This document shows positions 1-5,466 of a stretch of 5,546 nt of DNA, piece after piece. The DNA is from Bog-877 sp049518775 (GTDB lineage: Bacteria > Chloroflexota > Dormibacteria > Aeolococcales > Bog-877). Where the stretch lies: assembly GCA_049518775.1 (NCBI GenBank), contig JBEKRL010000100.1:1-5546 (forward strand), in the 5' to 3' direction. Below the pieces are notes generated by a model. That model made no database searches. It worked only from the letters and a program-made list of their open reading frames with translations, and was not told where the DNA came from. The first letter of the stretch is position 1, and each line of letters opens with the position of its first letter. The translations under genes were made by a program, and so were the position numbers.

Positions 1-391
1 GGCGAGCGCCACAGCCACGCGGGGTGAGCTCCCACCTGTACCCGTCCGCCTTCGGCGCCATCGGCGCCCGACCCCGCCCACCACCACCGCCGCACGGGAC
101 CTTTGCCCTTGGCCTCAATCGTCGGCGCCGTGTCGTCGCCAGGGCTTCCGACTTCCGTCCTGGGCGATTCCCCCCCGTACGCTGGGCGGGAGGTGCACTG
201 AACGGGTGCCGGGGATTCCCACTGTCCACAGACAGCTCGTGGCTTGGGCACGGAGCCGTCGGCGGCTGGGAGGACCGCGCTGGACCCATGGTCGACCACC
301 TGGCCCGCTGGGCTGGGGACCGGGGGCGCCCGGGACGGGCGGGATGACGTGGTCGATCCTCTCGCGTCGGCTCCACCAGCGCGAGCTGATG
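1..391. other. Left-edge region with no supportable gene
   Basis: I see no convincing gene here. The longer open frames on both strands are rich in Arg, Pro, Gly and Trp and show no family motifs, as expected for chance frames in GC-rich DNA. Two edge possibilities are too short to judge. One is a plus-strand frame that ends at the TGA at 25-27, which could be the last eight codons of a gene entering from the left. The other is a minus-strand ATG at 59-61 that opens out of the window. No tRNA-like or rRNA-like sequence was recognised. The right end of this stretch leads into the promoter of the methyltransferase gene. Confidence 0.5.
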
Positions 392-397
392 GATAAT
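392..397 (+). promoter_or_regulatory. Candidate -10 element of a leaderless promoter for the methyltransferase gene
   Basis: The hexamer GATAAT matches the bacterial -10 consensus TATAAT at five of six positions. It ends eight bases before the GTG start at 406. A transcript from it would therefore begin at or within a base or two of the start codon. No purine-rich Shine-Dalgarno sequence lies before the GTG, which agrees with leaderless translation. No clear TTGACA-like -35 box is visible at the usual distance. That leaderless messages are common in high-GC Gram-positive bacteria is established knowledge; its use here is inference. Confidence 0.5.
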
Positions 398-405
398 CGC
401 CGACC

Positions 406-1260
406 GTGGAGGACTACAGACGGGTGAACCTGGCCGCTTGGGATGAGCGTGCGCCGGCCCATGCCCAGTCAGCCGGCTACGCAGTCGCCAGATTCCTGGA
501 CGACCCGGCGTTCCTGAGCCACGTGGTGCGCTTTGATCTCCCGCGCCTGGGTGACGTGCGTGGCGTGCGCGGCGTCCACCTGCAGTGCCACATCGGCACC
601 GACACCGTTTCCCTGGCCCGCCTCGGAGCTCGCATGACCGGCTTGGACTTCTCTCCGGCAGCTCTCTTCGAAGCCCGGCGATTGGCCGCGGTAACGGCGG
701 CCGACGTGGCCTTCGTGCAGGCGGACGTGTACGAAGCGGTGCCTGCACTCGGAGCGGGAAGGTTTGACCTGGTCTACACGGGGATCGGAGCACTGTGCTG
801 GCTGCCGAGCGTCGAACGCTGGGCCGCGGTGGTGGCGCAATTGCTGGTGCCGGGTGGCCGGCTGTTCATCCGGGAAGGGCACCCCATGCTCAGGACCCTC
901 GATGACGCCCGCTCCGACCATGTGCTGGCGGTGGAATACCCTTACTTCGAGAGGCGCGAGCCGTCCGTGTTCACCGATGGCGGCACCTACGTCCCGACCG
1001 ACGCCACTTTCGAGCACAACACCACCCACGAGTGGAACCACGGCCTCGGAGAGATCGTGACCGCCCTGCTCGGTCAGGGCATGCGAATCACCGGGCTCAC
1101 CGAGCACGACAGCATCCCCTGGGATGGGCTCCCGGGCCAGATGGAAGAGGTTGAGGGAAGGGAGTTCCGTCTCGCCGACCGGCCCTGGCGCCTGGCCCAC
1201 AGCTACACTCTCCAGGCTATCAAGGAGTTCACCCCCTTGAGCGGTCCTGCCACTCCCTAG
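406..1260 (+). CDS. Class I SAM-dependent methyltransferase
   Basis: This 284-residue protein is probably cytoplasmic and transfers a methyl group from S-adenosylmethionine to an unidentified, possibly small-molecule, substrate. The Rossmann-type signature is readable. Motif I is VHLQCHIGTDT at 57-67, a family variant of the usual GxGxG loop. LDFSP at 80-84 carries the acidic residue (Asp81) expected to bind the ribose. QADVYE at 105-110, FDLVYTGIGALCWL from about 120, and LVPGGRLFIREGHP at 147-160 follow in the usual order. The N-terminus, with YRRVNLAAWDERAPAHA, is typical of a methyltransferase family seen in actinobacteria. The GTG start is firm because an in-frame TAA lies at 394-396, just upstream. 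There is no signal peptide or membrane helix. The gene stands alone and converges on the SGNH hydrolase gene. The methyltransferase class is clear; the substrate cannot be told from sequence. Confidence 0.93.
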   Translation: MEDYRRVNLAAWDERAPAHAQSAGYAVARFLDDPAFLSHVVRFDLPRLGDVRGVRGVHLQCHIGTDTVSLARLGARMTGLDFSPAALFEARRLAAVTAADVAFVQADVYEAVPALGAGRFDLVYTGIGALCWLPSVERWAAVVAQLLVPGGRLFIREGHPMLRTLDDARSDHVLAVEYPYFERREPSVFTDGGTYVPTDATFEHNTTHEWNHGLGEIVTALLGQGMRITGLTEHDSIPWDGLPGQMEEVEGREFRLADRPWRLAHSYTLQAIKEFTPLSGPATP

Positions 1261-1284
1261 CGAACTCCCCACGGACGCCGCGGA

Positions 1285-1309
1285 GGGGCCTGTTGGCCGC
1301 CAGGCGCCC
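1285..1309 (+). terminator. Possible terminator hairpin after the methyltransferase gene
   Basis: GGGGCCTG at 1285-1292 can pair with CAGGC at 1301-1305 and CCC at 1307-1309, with G1306 bulged and an eight-base loop. It lies about 25 bases past the methyltransferase stop codon. No T-run follows, so it would be a non-canonical terminator of the kind often proposed in high-GC genomes. GC-rich DNA forms such stems by chance, so support is modest. Confidence 0.3.
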
Positions 1310-1480
1310 GTCCTGGGCTCGGCGCCACTGGTGTCGGCACGGTCGCCGCTTCGGCGAGGACGTCGTGGCGGCAGCCGCGGGGAGCCGCACCGCCGCCGCG
1401 GCCCGGCACCAGCGTGGCTGGCCCTGGCCCGACCAGCTCGCCCCCACTCAGCAGACGAGCATGTTCGACCACGCTCAGAG

Positions 1481-1516
1481 GTCGGCCGGGAGCGTGAAAG
1501 TGCCTACCCGGCCGGC
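1481..1516. terminator. Possible bidirectional terminator hairpin between convergent genes
   Basis: CGGCCGGG at 1483-1490 is perfectly complementary to CCCGGCCG at 1507-1514. The stem extends to ten pairs with one G-T wobble (1482/1515) and one more G-C (1481/1516). The loop is 16 bases. It sits between the stop codons of two convergent genes, about 75 bases past the end of the SGNH gene and 220 past the methyltransferase. It has no T-run on either strand, so a terminator role is inferred from position and stem strength. The rest of 1261-1589 shows only a six-pair hairpin at 1343-1357 and no gene. Confidence 0.35.
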
Positions 1517-1589
1517 GGAATCCAGACCAGCCGACGCACGGCGACCGGGGAGAGGTTACGCGTCGCGGGATTTGGGTCCGAGCCCCATC

Positions 1590-2591
1590 TCACCTCACGC
1601 CGCCGGGCAACGAGAGAATCCCCCACTTCGCAGGATCGCTCAAGACGGTGGTTGCTGCCGCCTGTTGGAGCCGCAGCGCCTCGCCAGCGGAGAGGCCGTC
1701 TTGATAGGTTGAACCCACCGGACTCTGCTGGAAGATCGCGGCATAGAAGACACACGCCGCGAGATACGTGCCGTTCGTGGTGGGATGACTGCCATCACCT
1801 TGCCAGAGATTCGGGTTTGCCTGCTCATTGACGACCGTCTGCCAGGCATCTCCCACTGGTGCGATCGGAACAACCAGTTCACTGGCTATGCCCAGATAGC
1901 CGTCATCCACCGCAGCCTGCATACTCGCGTAGTCGGGCAGACCGGCCTGCGGCCAACCGCCTTCGTGTGCAAACGTGAGGTAGAACATTGGCTCCGCACC
2001 CCGTTGGCGGATCATCCCCACAAGCTCGGTAGCGGCAGGATACATCTCGTTGAGCCTGGACCAAGCGACTGAGGGAATCTCACTCTGCTCCTGCAGGACG
2101 ACCACGTTCCACTTCTCGGACGCCAACATCGTCCCTGTGGCTGGCGCTGCCGCATGTTCCGCCAGTGTGGAACCACCCTGATCCAAGGCTCCGGTGTCAA
2201 CCCGGTGACCCTCAGCCCACGCCAGATCTGCAAACGTCGTGGGGAGGTCATTGACACCTGTGTAACTGTTCCCGATGAAGAGGACGCGGGTGCACGAGCC
2301 CCAAGTAAACCCACAGCCTGGATCACCCCACAGTCCGAGCTGTGGCAGGGGGAACACCATGAAGAGCAGGACGAGAAGGATGCTCAGGATCAGGAAGCAG
2401 CGCAGCCACGCCCGGTGGGCGGGTCGCATCGCCCCATGGGGAGGGTTCTGCATGTGGATGGCGCGGCCGCCCGACCGGAATGCCGTCTCGGCGGGCGCGC
2501 TCGCCGGGACGAGTGCACCACCACACTGCGGGCAGACCTGGGCTGTGCCTCCGGACCACTTCCAGCACGTCGTGCACACCTTGTCACCCAC
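1590..2591 (-). CDS. Membrane-anchored SGNH-type hydrolase with N-terminal zinc ribbon
   Basis: This 333-residue protein has three readable parts. Residues 6-23 form a CxxC/CPxC zinc ribbon (Cys6, Cys9, Cys20, Cys23). A hydrophobic helix lies at about 62-83 (CFLILSILLVLLFMVFPL), preceded by His, Arg and Lys-type positive charge that suggests the N-terminus stays in the cytoplasm. From about 102 the chain resembles an SGNH hydrolase. FIGNSYT at 105-111 gives the nucleophile Ser109, DQGGS at 137-141 gives the block II glycine, QEQ at 167-169 occupies the block III region, and GDGSHP at 265-270 supplies the Asp266/His269 pair. The domain recalls DUF4886-like SGNH proteins, usually ester or carbohydrate-ester hydrolases; the substrate is unknown. 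By the predicted topology the catalytic domain faces outward. The GTG start has a strong Shine-Dalgarno sequence. The gene is poorer in GC (about 53-60% in sampled lines) than its neighbours. Confidence 0.92.
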   Translation of the reverse strand: MGDKVCTTCWKWSGGTAQVCPQCGGALVPASAPAETAFRSGGRAIHMQNPPHGAMRPAHRAWLRCFLILSILLVLLFMVFPLPQLGLWGDPGCGFTWGSCTRVLFIGNSYTGVNDLPTTFADLAWAEGHRVDTGALDQGGSTLAEHAAAPATGTMLASEKWNVVVLQEQSEIPSVAWSRLNEMYPAATELVGMIRQRGAEPMFYLTFAHEGGWPQAGLPDYASMQAAVDDGYLGIASELVVPIAPVGDAWQTVVNEQANPNLWQGDGSHPTTNGTYLAACVFYAAIFQQSPVGSTYQDGLSAGEALRLQQAAATTVLSDPAKWGILSLPGGVR

Positions 2592-2597
2592 AGAGCA

Positions 2598-2603
2598 CCT
2601 CCT
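2598..2603 (-). promoter_or_regulatory. Strong Shine-Dalgarno site of the SGNH hydrolase gene
   Basis: On the minus strand AGGAGG lies six bases before the GTG at 2591, a near-ideal ribosome-binding site that fixes this start. It contrasts with the leaderless starts of the methyltransferase genes and the PH operon. This implies that the SGNH message has a real 5' leader or is read from further upstream. Confidence 0.85.
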
Positions 2604-2744
2604 GGGACAACGCCCAGGTCAGGTGGGCGATCCGGTGTGGCAACGCAACGTGCCCCGACGGCGTCATCCGGGCAAGTCCCTCTTCGGGGGACGCTGCGGA
2701 CGGTCGGCTGCGCTCAACCCGAACACGCCCTCGGCCACGGGGTC

Positions 2745-3020
2745 TCATGCCAGCGCGACTCCCATGGCCCTTCCCGCCGTCTGCGCTGCCGGCGGGGCCG
2801 GCCATGTGGCCCTCAGCAGTTGGTGTTCATGGCGGCCGAAGATGGTGAGGCGGGGACGAAGCATCGTGGAGCAACCGTCCCGACCGCGAGCACTGTGCCG
2901 CCGGGAAGGCAGGCACGTGCGCCCTGGGCCGGCCGATCTCCGCCTCAGCTTTCCGGCCCCTGGAGACTCCTGCGCCTCTGCGATCGCGTTGTCCGATCCC
3001 ACTGCTTTGGGGGCGGCCAT
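2745..3020 (-). CDS. Doubtful small ORF upstream of the SGNH gene
   Basis: This 91-codon frame is listed only because its ATG lies seven bases after a minus-strand TAGGCT (3028-3033). That is the same geometry as the other leaderless starts in the window. If real, it would be the first gene of a transcript that continues into the SGNH gene 153 bases later. Against it, the product is rich in Arg, Ala and Pro, has no recognisable domain, membrane segment or signal peptide, and its third codon positions are about 74% G or C, no higher than the local base composition. It is more likely a chance frame in TA-free DNA. Confidence 0.15.
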   Translation of the reverse strand: MAAPKAVGSDNAIAEAQESPGAGKLRRRSAGPGRTCLPSRRHSARGRDGCSTMLRPRLTIFGRHEHQLLRATWPAPPAAQTAGRAMGVALA

Positions 3021-3027
3021 GCGAGGT

Positions 3028-3033
3028 AGCCTA
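3028..3033 (-). promoter_or_regulatory. Possible -10 element upstream of the SGNH gene
   Basis: On the minus strand TAGGCT fits TANNNT and is the nearest TA-containing hexamer upstream of the SGNH start, about 437 bases away. It overlaps the left arm of the 11-bp inverted repeat, so a protein bound there could affect it. No clear -35 box is visible. A promoter closer to the gene with a non-canonical -10 cannot be excluded. Confidence 0.25.
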
Positions 3034-3107
3034 GCCGCCAGGTGCCATGAACCGATGACGCACGTGCCACGGGCGCATGCCGGCTCGTCACTGTCCGGCG
3101 GCTAGGC
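3029..3107. repeat. 11-bp perfect inverted repeat with 57-base spacer
   Basis: GCCTAGCCGCC at 3029-3039 is the exact reverse complement of GGCGGCTAGGC at 3097-3107. A nested five-base pairing (TGACG 3056-3060 with CGTCA 3086-3090) and the palindrome GCACGTGC at 3060-3067 lie inside. The enclosed plus-strand ATG at 3055 opens only a 16-codon frame. I see no flanking target-site duplication and no transposase, so a mobile-element origin is not supported. It could be a two-site operator or a folded RNA. Confidence 0.6.
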
Positions 3108-3187
3108 GAAGTGGTCCTGACCGGGGTCCGTCCGGACCAGCGCGAAGTACCGTCAGGCCCGACGGCGACGCGGCCTCGAGGACCGTT

Positions 3188-3219
3188 GGGCTCACGCCCG
3201 GGTGGGTGCGTCACCCACC
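3188..3219 (-). terminator. Tandem hairpins downstream of the PH-domain operon
   Basis: GGTGGGTG at 3201-3208 and CACCCACC at 3212-3219 form a perfect eight-pair stem with a three-base loop. Directly next to it, GGGC (3188-3191) and GCCC (3196-3199) form a second small stem. The stronger stem begins about 104 bases past the stop codon of the YdbT-like gene on the minus strand. There is no T-run, so termination of the operon is an inference from position and stem strength. Confidence 0.35.
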
Positions 3220-3322
3220 GCTGGCACCAGCTTTTGAGATCGAGTCTGAGCTGCCATCGAGTACAGAAGTCTCCGAACTGGCACGGGTCCACCGTGTGCT
3301 GCCCGCGGCGACCCCAACTCTG

Positions 3323-4675
3323 CTACCCAGCCGCCGGGGCTTCGCCTTTCTCGGCGGCCGGGCCCTGGTGATGCTCGCGAGCGGCCTCCCTCGCTGCGCG
3401 GCACAGTCCGGGGAGCTGTTCGGCCAGCTCGACCGCCTCCGCGGCCGAGCGGTCTCGAAGGGCCACCCCCACTCGGCGCCCAGCGATATCGAGGTGGACC
3501 GTGGCCAGCCCGAGGCGGCGTTGGATTGGGCCCTGGACCCAGCGGATGCTCTGAACCTTGGCCAATGGCACCCACGCGGTGGTCCGCTGCAGCCGGCCGG
3601 CACCGGACACCGCCAGGCCGCCCGAAACCCCACCGCGGAGGAAGTGGTAGCTCAGCGGTGCCTTGACCCTGGCAACTGCCGGGGAAGGCCTGCCGTCTCC
3701 CGGCCGAGCCCCCGGCAGCAGGTCCGCCAGCAGCTGCGCCGACTCGGCGACCGTCGCGACCGGCGACAGGGCGCGCAGCTGCCCGGCGGCCCCACGGTCC
3801 TCCCCACTCCGCCGCTGGCCCCCGGCGACGTCCACCGACAGGCCTGCCCACCCGAGCCCGCGCCATAGAAGCGGTTCCGTCTGCCGCAGCGCCTGGATCC
3901 GGCGCCGGGGGATGGTCTCCACCACGGTCGCGATCAGCCCGCCGCGCACGTGCAACCCGTCCATCGCCTCGGTCACCTCGTAGCTCATCAGCGAGTTGAT
4001 CTGGCGCAGGAGGGCGAGTCCCCCCCCCACAGCAATAGCCAACGCCGAGCCCACCAAGGACTGCGCGACTGCGCCGCCCCCGAGCAGCGCGGCCCCGAGG
4101 ACCAGCGCCACCGCCACAACCAGGGGAGCAACGGCGCTCCACCTCAGCAGCAGCGCCAGCATCAGGCGGGGGTTGTAGACCCGGGCCAGCGGCCGCGCGG
4201 CAACCTGGGCCACAGGCAAGGTGCCACCGTGCGCCAGCACGAGCAGGAAGGCCTGCACGCGCTCCGCCTGATTCCCAGTCAGGTAAGCCAGGCGGACGTC
4301 GCCCGCGTGGCCGCCGCCGGTGCGCACCCGGACCTCGGCCAGCCCGAAGACCCTGGCGGTCCCAGGACGCACCACGTCCACGGACTGAATGCGGCTCAAG
4401 GGCACCCGGGTCTTCTGGCGCCGTAGCAGCCCGGTCTCGACCTGCACCATGCCACCGTCGACGCGCCAGCGAGTCACCAGCCAGGACACCACCCCGCCCA
4501 CGGCCACCACGCAGATGATTGCCAGGTCGATCAGTCCGTCGGTCGGATCGACGCGGCCGCTGGAGATGAAGGGGAACGCCAAGACCACCACCAGGGTTAC
4601 CGCTCTGCGCCCCACTCGCACCACGGGTGAGAGTGGGTGAAGTCGGCGCCAGGCCCCGATCGGGGATGCGCTCAC
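3323..4675 (-). CDS. YdbT-like PH-domain membrane protein
   Basis: This 450-residue protein fits the YdbT-like family of bacterial PH (bPH2, formerly DUF304) membrane proteins. Hydrophobic segments lie at about 24-40 and 48-68, then a PH unit at about 69-150 with VPLSRIQSVDVV at 91-102. Two more membrane segments follow at about 170-197 and 199-222. A second PH unit from about 229 carries IPRRRIQALRQTEPLLWRGLGWAGLSVDVAGG. A third from about 340 carries VPLAKVQSIRWVQGPIQRRLGLATVHLDIAG. This three-unit layout and the length match the family. The GTG start overlaps the stop of the YdbS-like gene as GTGA, indicating translational coupling. Family members act at the cell membrane and pair with YdbS; in Bacillus, YdbST has been tied to resistance to certain antimicrobial peptides. 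The exact role here is unknown. A nine-G run lies inside codons 216-219. Confidence 0.92.
   Translation of the reverse strand: MSASPIGAWRRLHPLSPVVRVGRRAVTLVVVLAFPFISSGRVDPTDGLIDLAIICVVAVGGVVSWLVTRWRVDGGMVQVETGLLRRQKTRVPLSRIQSVDVVRPGTARVFGLAEVRVRTGGGHAGDVRLAYLTGNQAERVQAFLLVLAHGGTLPVAQVAARPLARVYNPRLMLALLLRWSAVAPLVVAVALVLGAALLGGGAVAQSLVGSALAIAVGGGLALLRQINSLMSYEVTEAMDGLHVRGGLIATVVETIPRRRIQALRQTEPLLWRGLGWAGLSVDVAGGQRRSGEDRGAAGQLRALSPVATVAESAQLLADLLPGARPGDGRPSPAVARVKAPLSYHFLRGGVSGGLAVSGAGRLQRTTAWVPLAKVQSIRWVQGPIQRRLGLATVHLDIAGRRVGVALRDRSAAEAVELAEQLPGLCRAAREAAREHHQGPAAEKGEAPAAG
4020..4028 (-). repeat. Nine-G homopolymer inside the YdbT-like gene
   Basis: Nine consecutive C on the plus strand read as G on the coding strand and encode the end of Val216 and Gly217-219, in the turn after the fourth membrane segment. 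Runs of this length are prone to slippage during replication and to sequencing error. A one-base change would truncate the protein before its second and third PH units. Confidence 0.95.
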
Positions 4676-5223
4676 AGCCCCTCGGCGTTGGCCTCACCCA
4701 GGGTGGCCAGCCGGTCCCGGAGCCCAGTGGCGTCAGGCCCCGCCAGGCCGGGGATCCTGGCGTCCGTGGCCGCCGAGGCGGTGTGAAGCCGGACTGAGCT
4801 CAGGCCGAAGGAGCGCTCCACCGGTCCCGCCGTCACCTCCACTGACTGCATCCTGCCATAGGGGACGACCGACAGGCGCCTGAACATGACCCCGCGGCGC
4901 ACCAACAGGTCCTGCTCTCGTTCCAGATAGCCCCAGGAGGCGCAGCGCCGATCCAGAAATCCCCAGATCGCGGCGCCCAACAGGATCACCCCCATCGCGA
5001 CCACGAACACCACCACCACTGAGGCCGTGGCGGCGGCGAGGCCGCAGCCGACAAGCAGGCAGACGACGACTCCCGCGAGCGTCTGCGCGCGGCGCATCCG
5101 CCGCAGGCGAGGACTCGGGCGGAGCCAGCCGGGATCCGCCCCGAAGGGCGTTGGCCTGCCCGGCCCCGGCAGCGCGGCCGCCTCGGTCAGCGGGGGCAAC
5201 CGGGACGAAGGCGGAAGCTGCAC
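4672..5223 (-). CDS. YdbS-like PH-domain membrane protein
   Basis: This 183-residue protein is the short partner of the operon. After a proline-rich, probably cytoplasmic N-terminal stretch of about 45 residues, two membrane helices lie at about 47-67 and 68-90. A single bacterial PH (bPH2) unit follows, running from RRCASWGYLEREQDLLVRRG to VPYGRMQSVEVTAGPVERSFGLSSVRL (about 92-148). The family consensus motif, here VPYGRMQSVEV at 120-130, is clear. Usual YdbS-like proteins are nearer 160 residues, so the proline-rich start is the extra part. An in-frame TAG just upstream of the GTG makes this the first possible start. The gene leads the operon and overlaps the YdbT-like gene by four bases; the two products probably assemble together in the membrane. 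Function beyond that is unknown. Confidence 0.92.
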   Translation of the reverse strand: MQLPPSSRLPPLTEAAALPGPGRPTPFGADPGWLRPSPRLRRMRRAQTLAGVVVCLLVGCGLAAATASVVVVFVVAMGVILLGAAIWGFLDRRCASWGYLEREQDLLVRRGVMFRRLSVVPYGRMQSVEVTAGPVERSFGLSSVRLHTASAATDARIPGLAGPDATGLRDRLATLGEANAEGL

Positions 5224-5229
5224 GGCCCG

Positions 5230-5235
5230 AGTCTA
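5230..5235 (-). promoter_or_regulatory. Candidate -10 element of a leaderless promoter for the PH-domain operon
   Basis: On the minus strand TAGACT fits TANNNT and is followed by exactly six bases before the GTG start at 5223. No Shine-Dalgarno sequence intervenes, so the transcript would start at the start codon. The TAG of the hexamer is also the in-frame stop that bounds the reading frame. No convincing -35 box is seen. Confidence 0.55.
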
Positions 5236-5454
5236 GCCCGAGCCATTCAGCCGGGAGCTGACAGAGGGCGGGGCCCAGCCTCGATTGGCTCCTGCCATTG
5301 CGCCCAGAACTGCCCAGGCATCGCCGACCGCACTCATGCCGGCCATGCTCAGGGGCACGGACAGCTGGCCCCCGTGACAGGACTCACCGGCCCCCAAAAC
5401 CGCCTCTGCAGGCGTCCGCCTCCGCTGTCCACGTCCTTACTGAGATTCTGAGGT
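5236..5454. other. Divergent intergenic region
   Basis: About 220 bases separate the outward-facing promoters of the PH operon and the second methyltransferase-like gene. I see no gene. The only structure noted is a five-pair hairpin (CGCCT 5401-5405 with AGGCG 5410-5414, loop CTGC). Regulatory sites shared by the two promoters are possible but none was recognised. Confidence 0.45.
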
Positions 5455-5460
5455 TAGGAT
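5455..5460 (+). promoter_or_regulatory. Candidate -10 element of a leaderless promoter for the right-edge gene
   Basis: TAGGAT fits TANNNT and is followed by six bases (GAAACC) and then the GTG start at 5467. The spacing is identical to that at the PH operon. There is no Shine-Dalgarno sequence. The stretch upstream is relatively AT-rich for this window, as expected of a promoter. Confidence 0.6.
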
Positions 5461-5466
5461 GAAACC

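Larger units (their letters stand above)
2604..3322. other. Long intergenic region: TA-free stretch and structured segment
   Basis: No gene of recognisable family lies here on either strand. The long open frames reflect a lack of TA dinucleotides (none from 2308 to 3026), which removes TAA and TAG stops from both strands. The encoded sequences are rich in Arg, Pro, Cys and Ser, without motifs. One minus-strand frame (2745-3020) has a well-placed -10 hexamer and is listed separately. A second minus-strand frame, 2584-2805, overlaps the SGNH start by eight bases but also looks like chance. From 3029 to 3219 there is a succession of inverted repeats, described separately. Nothing was recognised in 3220-3322. 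Confidence 0.55.

Noticed and set aside
222..230. CTGTCCACA, one base from the DnaA box TTGTCCACA
   Set aside because: It is a single site with no cluster, no AT-rich unwinding region and no replication genes nearby.
291..357. Inverted repeat TCGACCAC/GTGGTCGA upstream of the methyltransferase gene
   Set aside because: The arms are eight bases and about 50 bases apart, with one arm inside a GGTCGACC palindrome. This is weak and expected by chance in GC-rich DNA.
469..1272. A 267-codon minus-strand frame opposite the methyltransferase gene
   Set aside because: It is an antisense shadow; the plus-strand frame carries ordered methyltransferase motifs.
1565..1590. GGGTCCGAGCCCC, resembling the T-arm of a tRNA
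   Set aside because: The conserved TTCRA loop is absent, and no acceptor stem, D-arm or anticodon arm can be built around it.
2154..3105. Two long plus-strand frames (2154-3029 and 2275-3105)
   Set aside because: They lie partly opposite the SGNH gene and persist because the DNA lacks TA and hence TAA and TAG stops. Their products have no recognisable domain.
3029..3107. Inverted repeat as the ends of a miniature transposable element
   Set aside because: No target-site duplication flanks the arms, the element would be only 79 bases, and no second copy is in the window.
3192..4697. A 501-codon minus-strand frame overlapping the YdbT-like gene
   Set aside because: It is longer than the real gene but is made almost wholly of Arg, Gly, Ala and Pro with no motifs. 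The frame at 3323-4675 carries clear PH-domain motifs and membrane helices and couples to the upstream gene.
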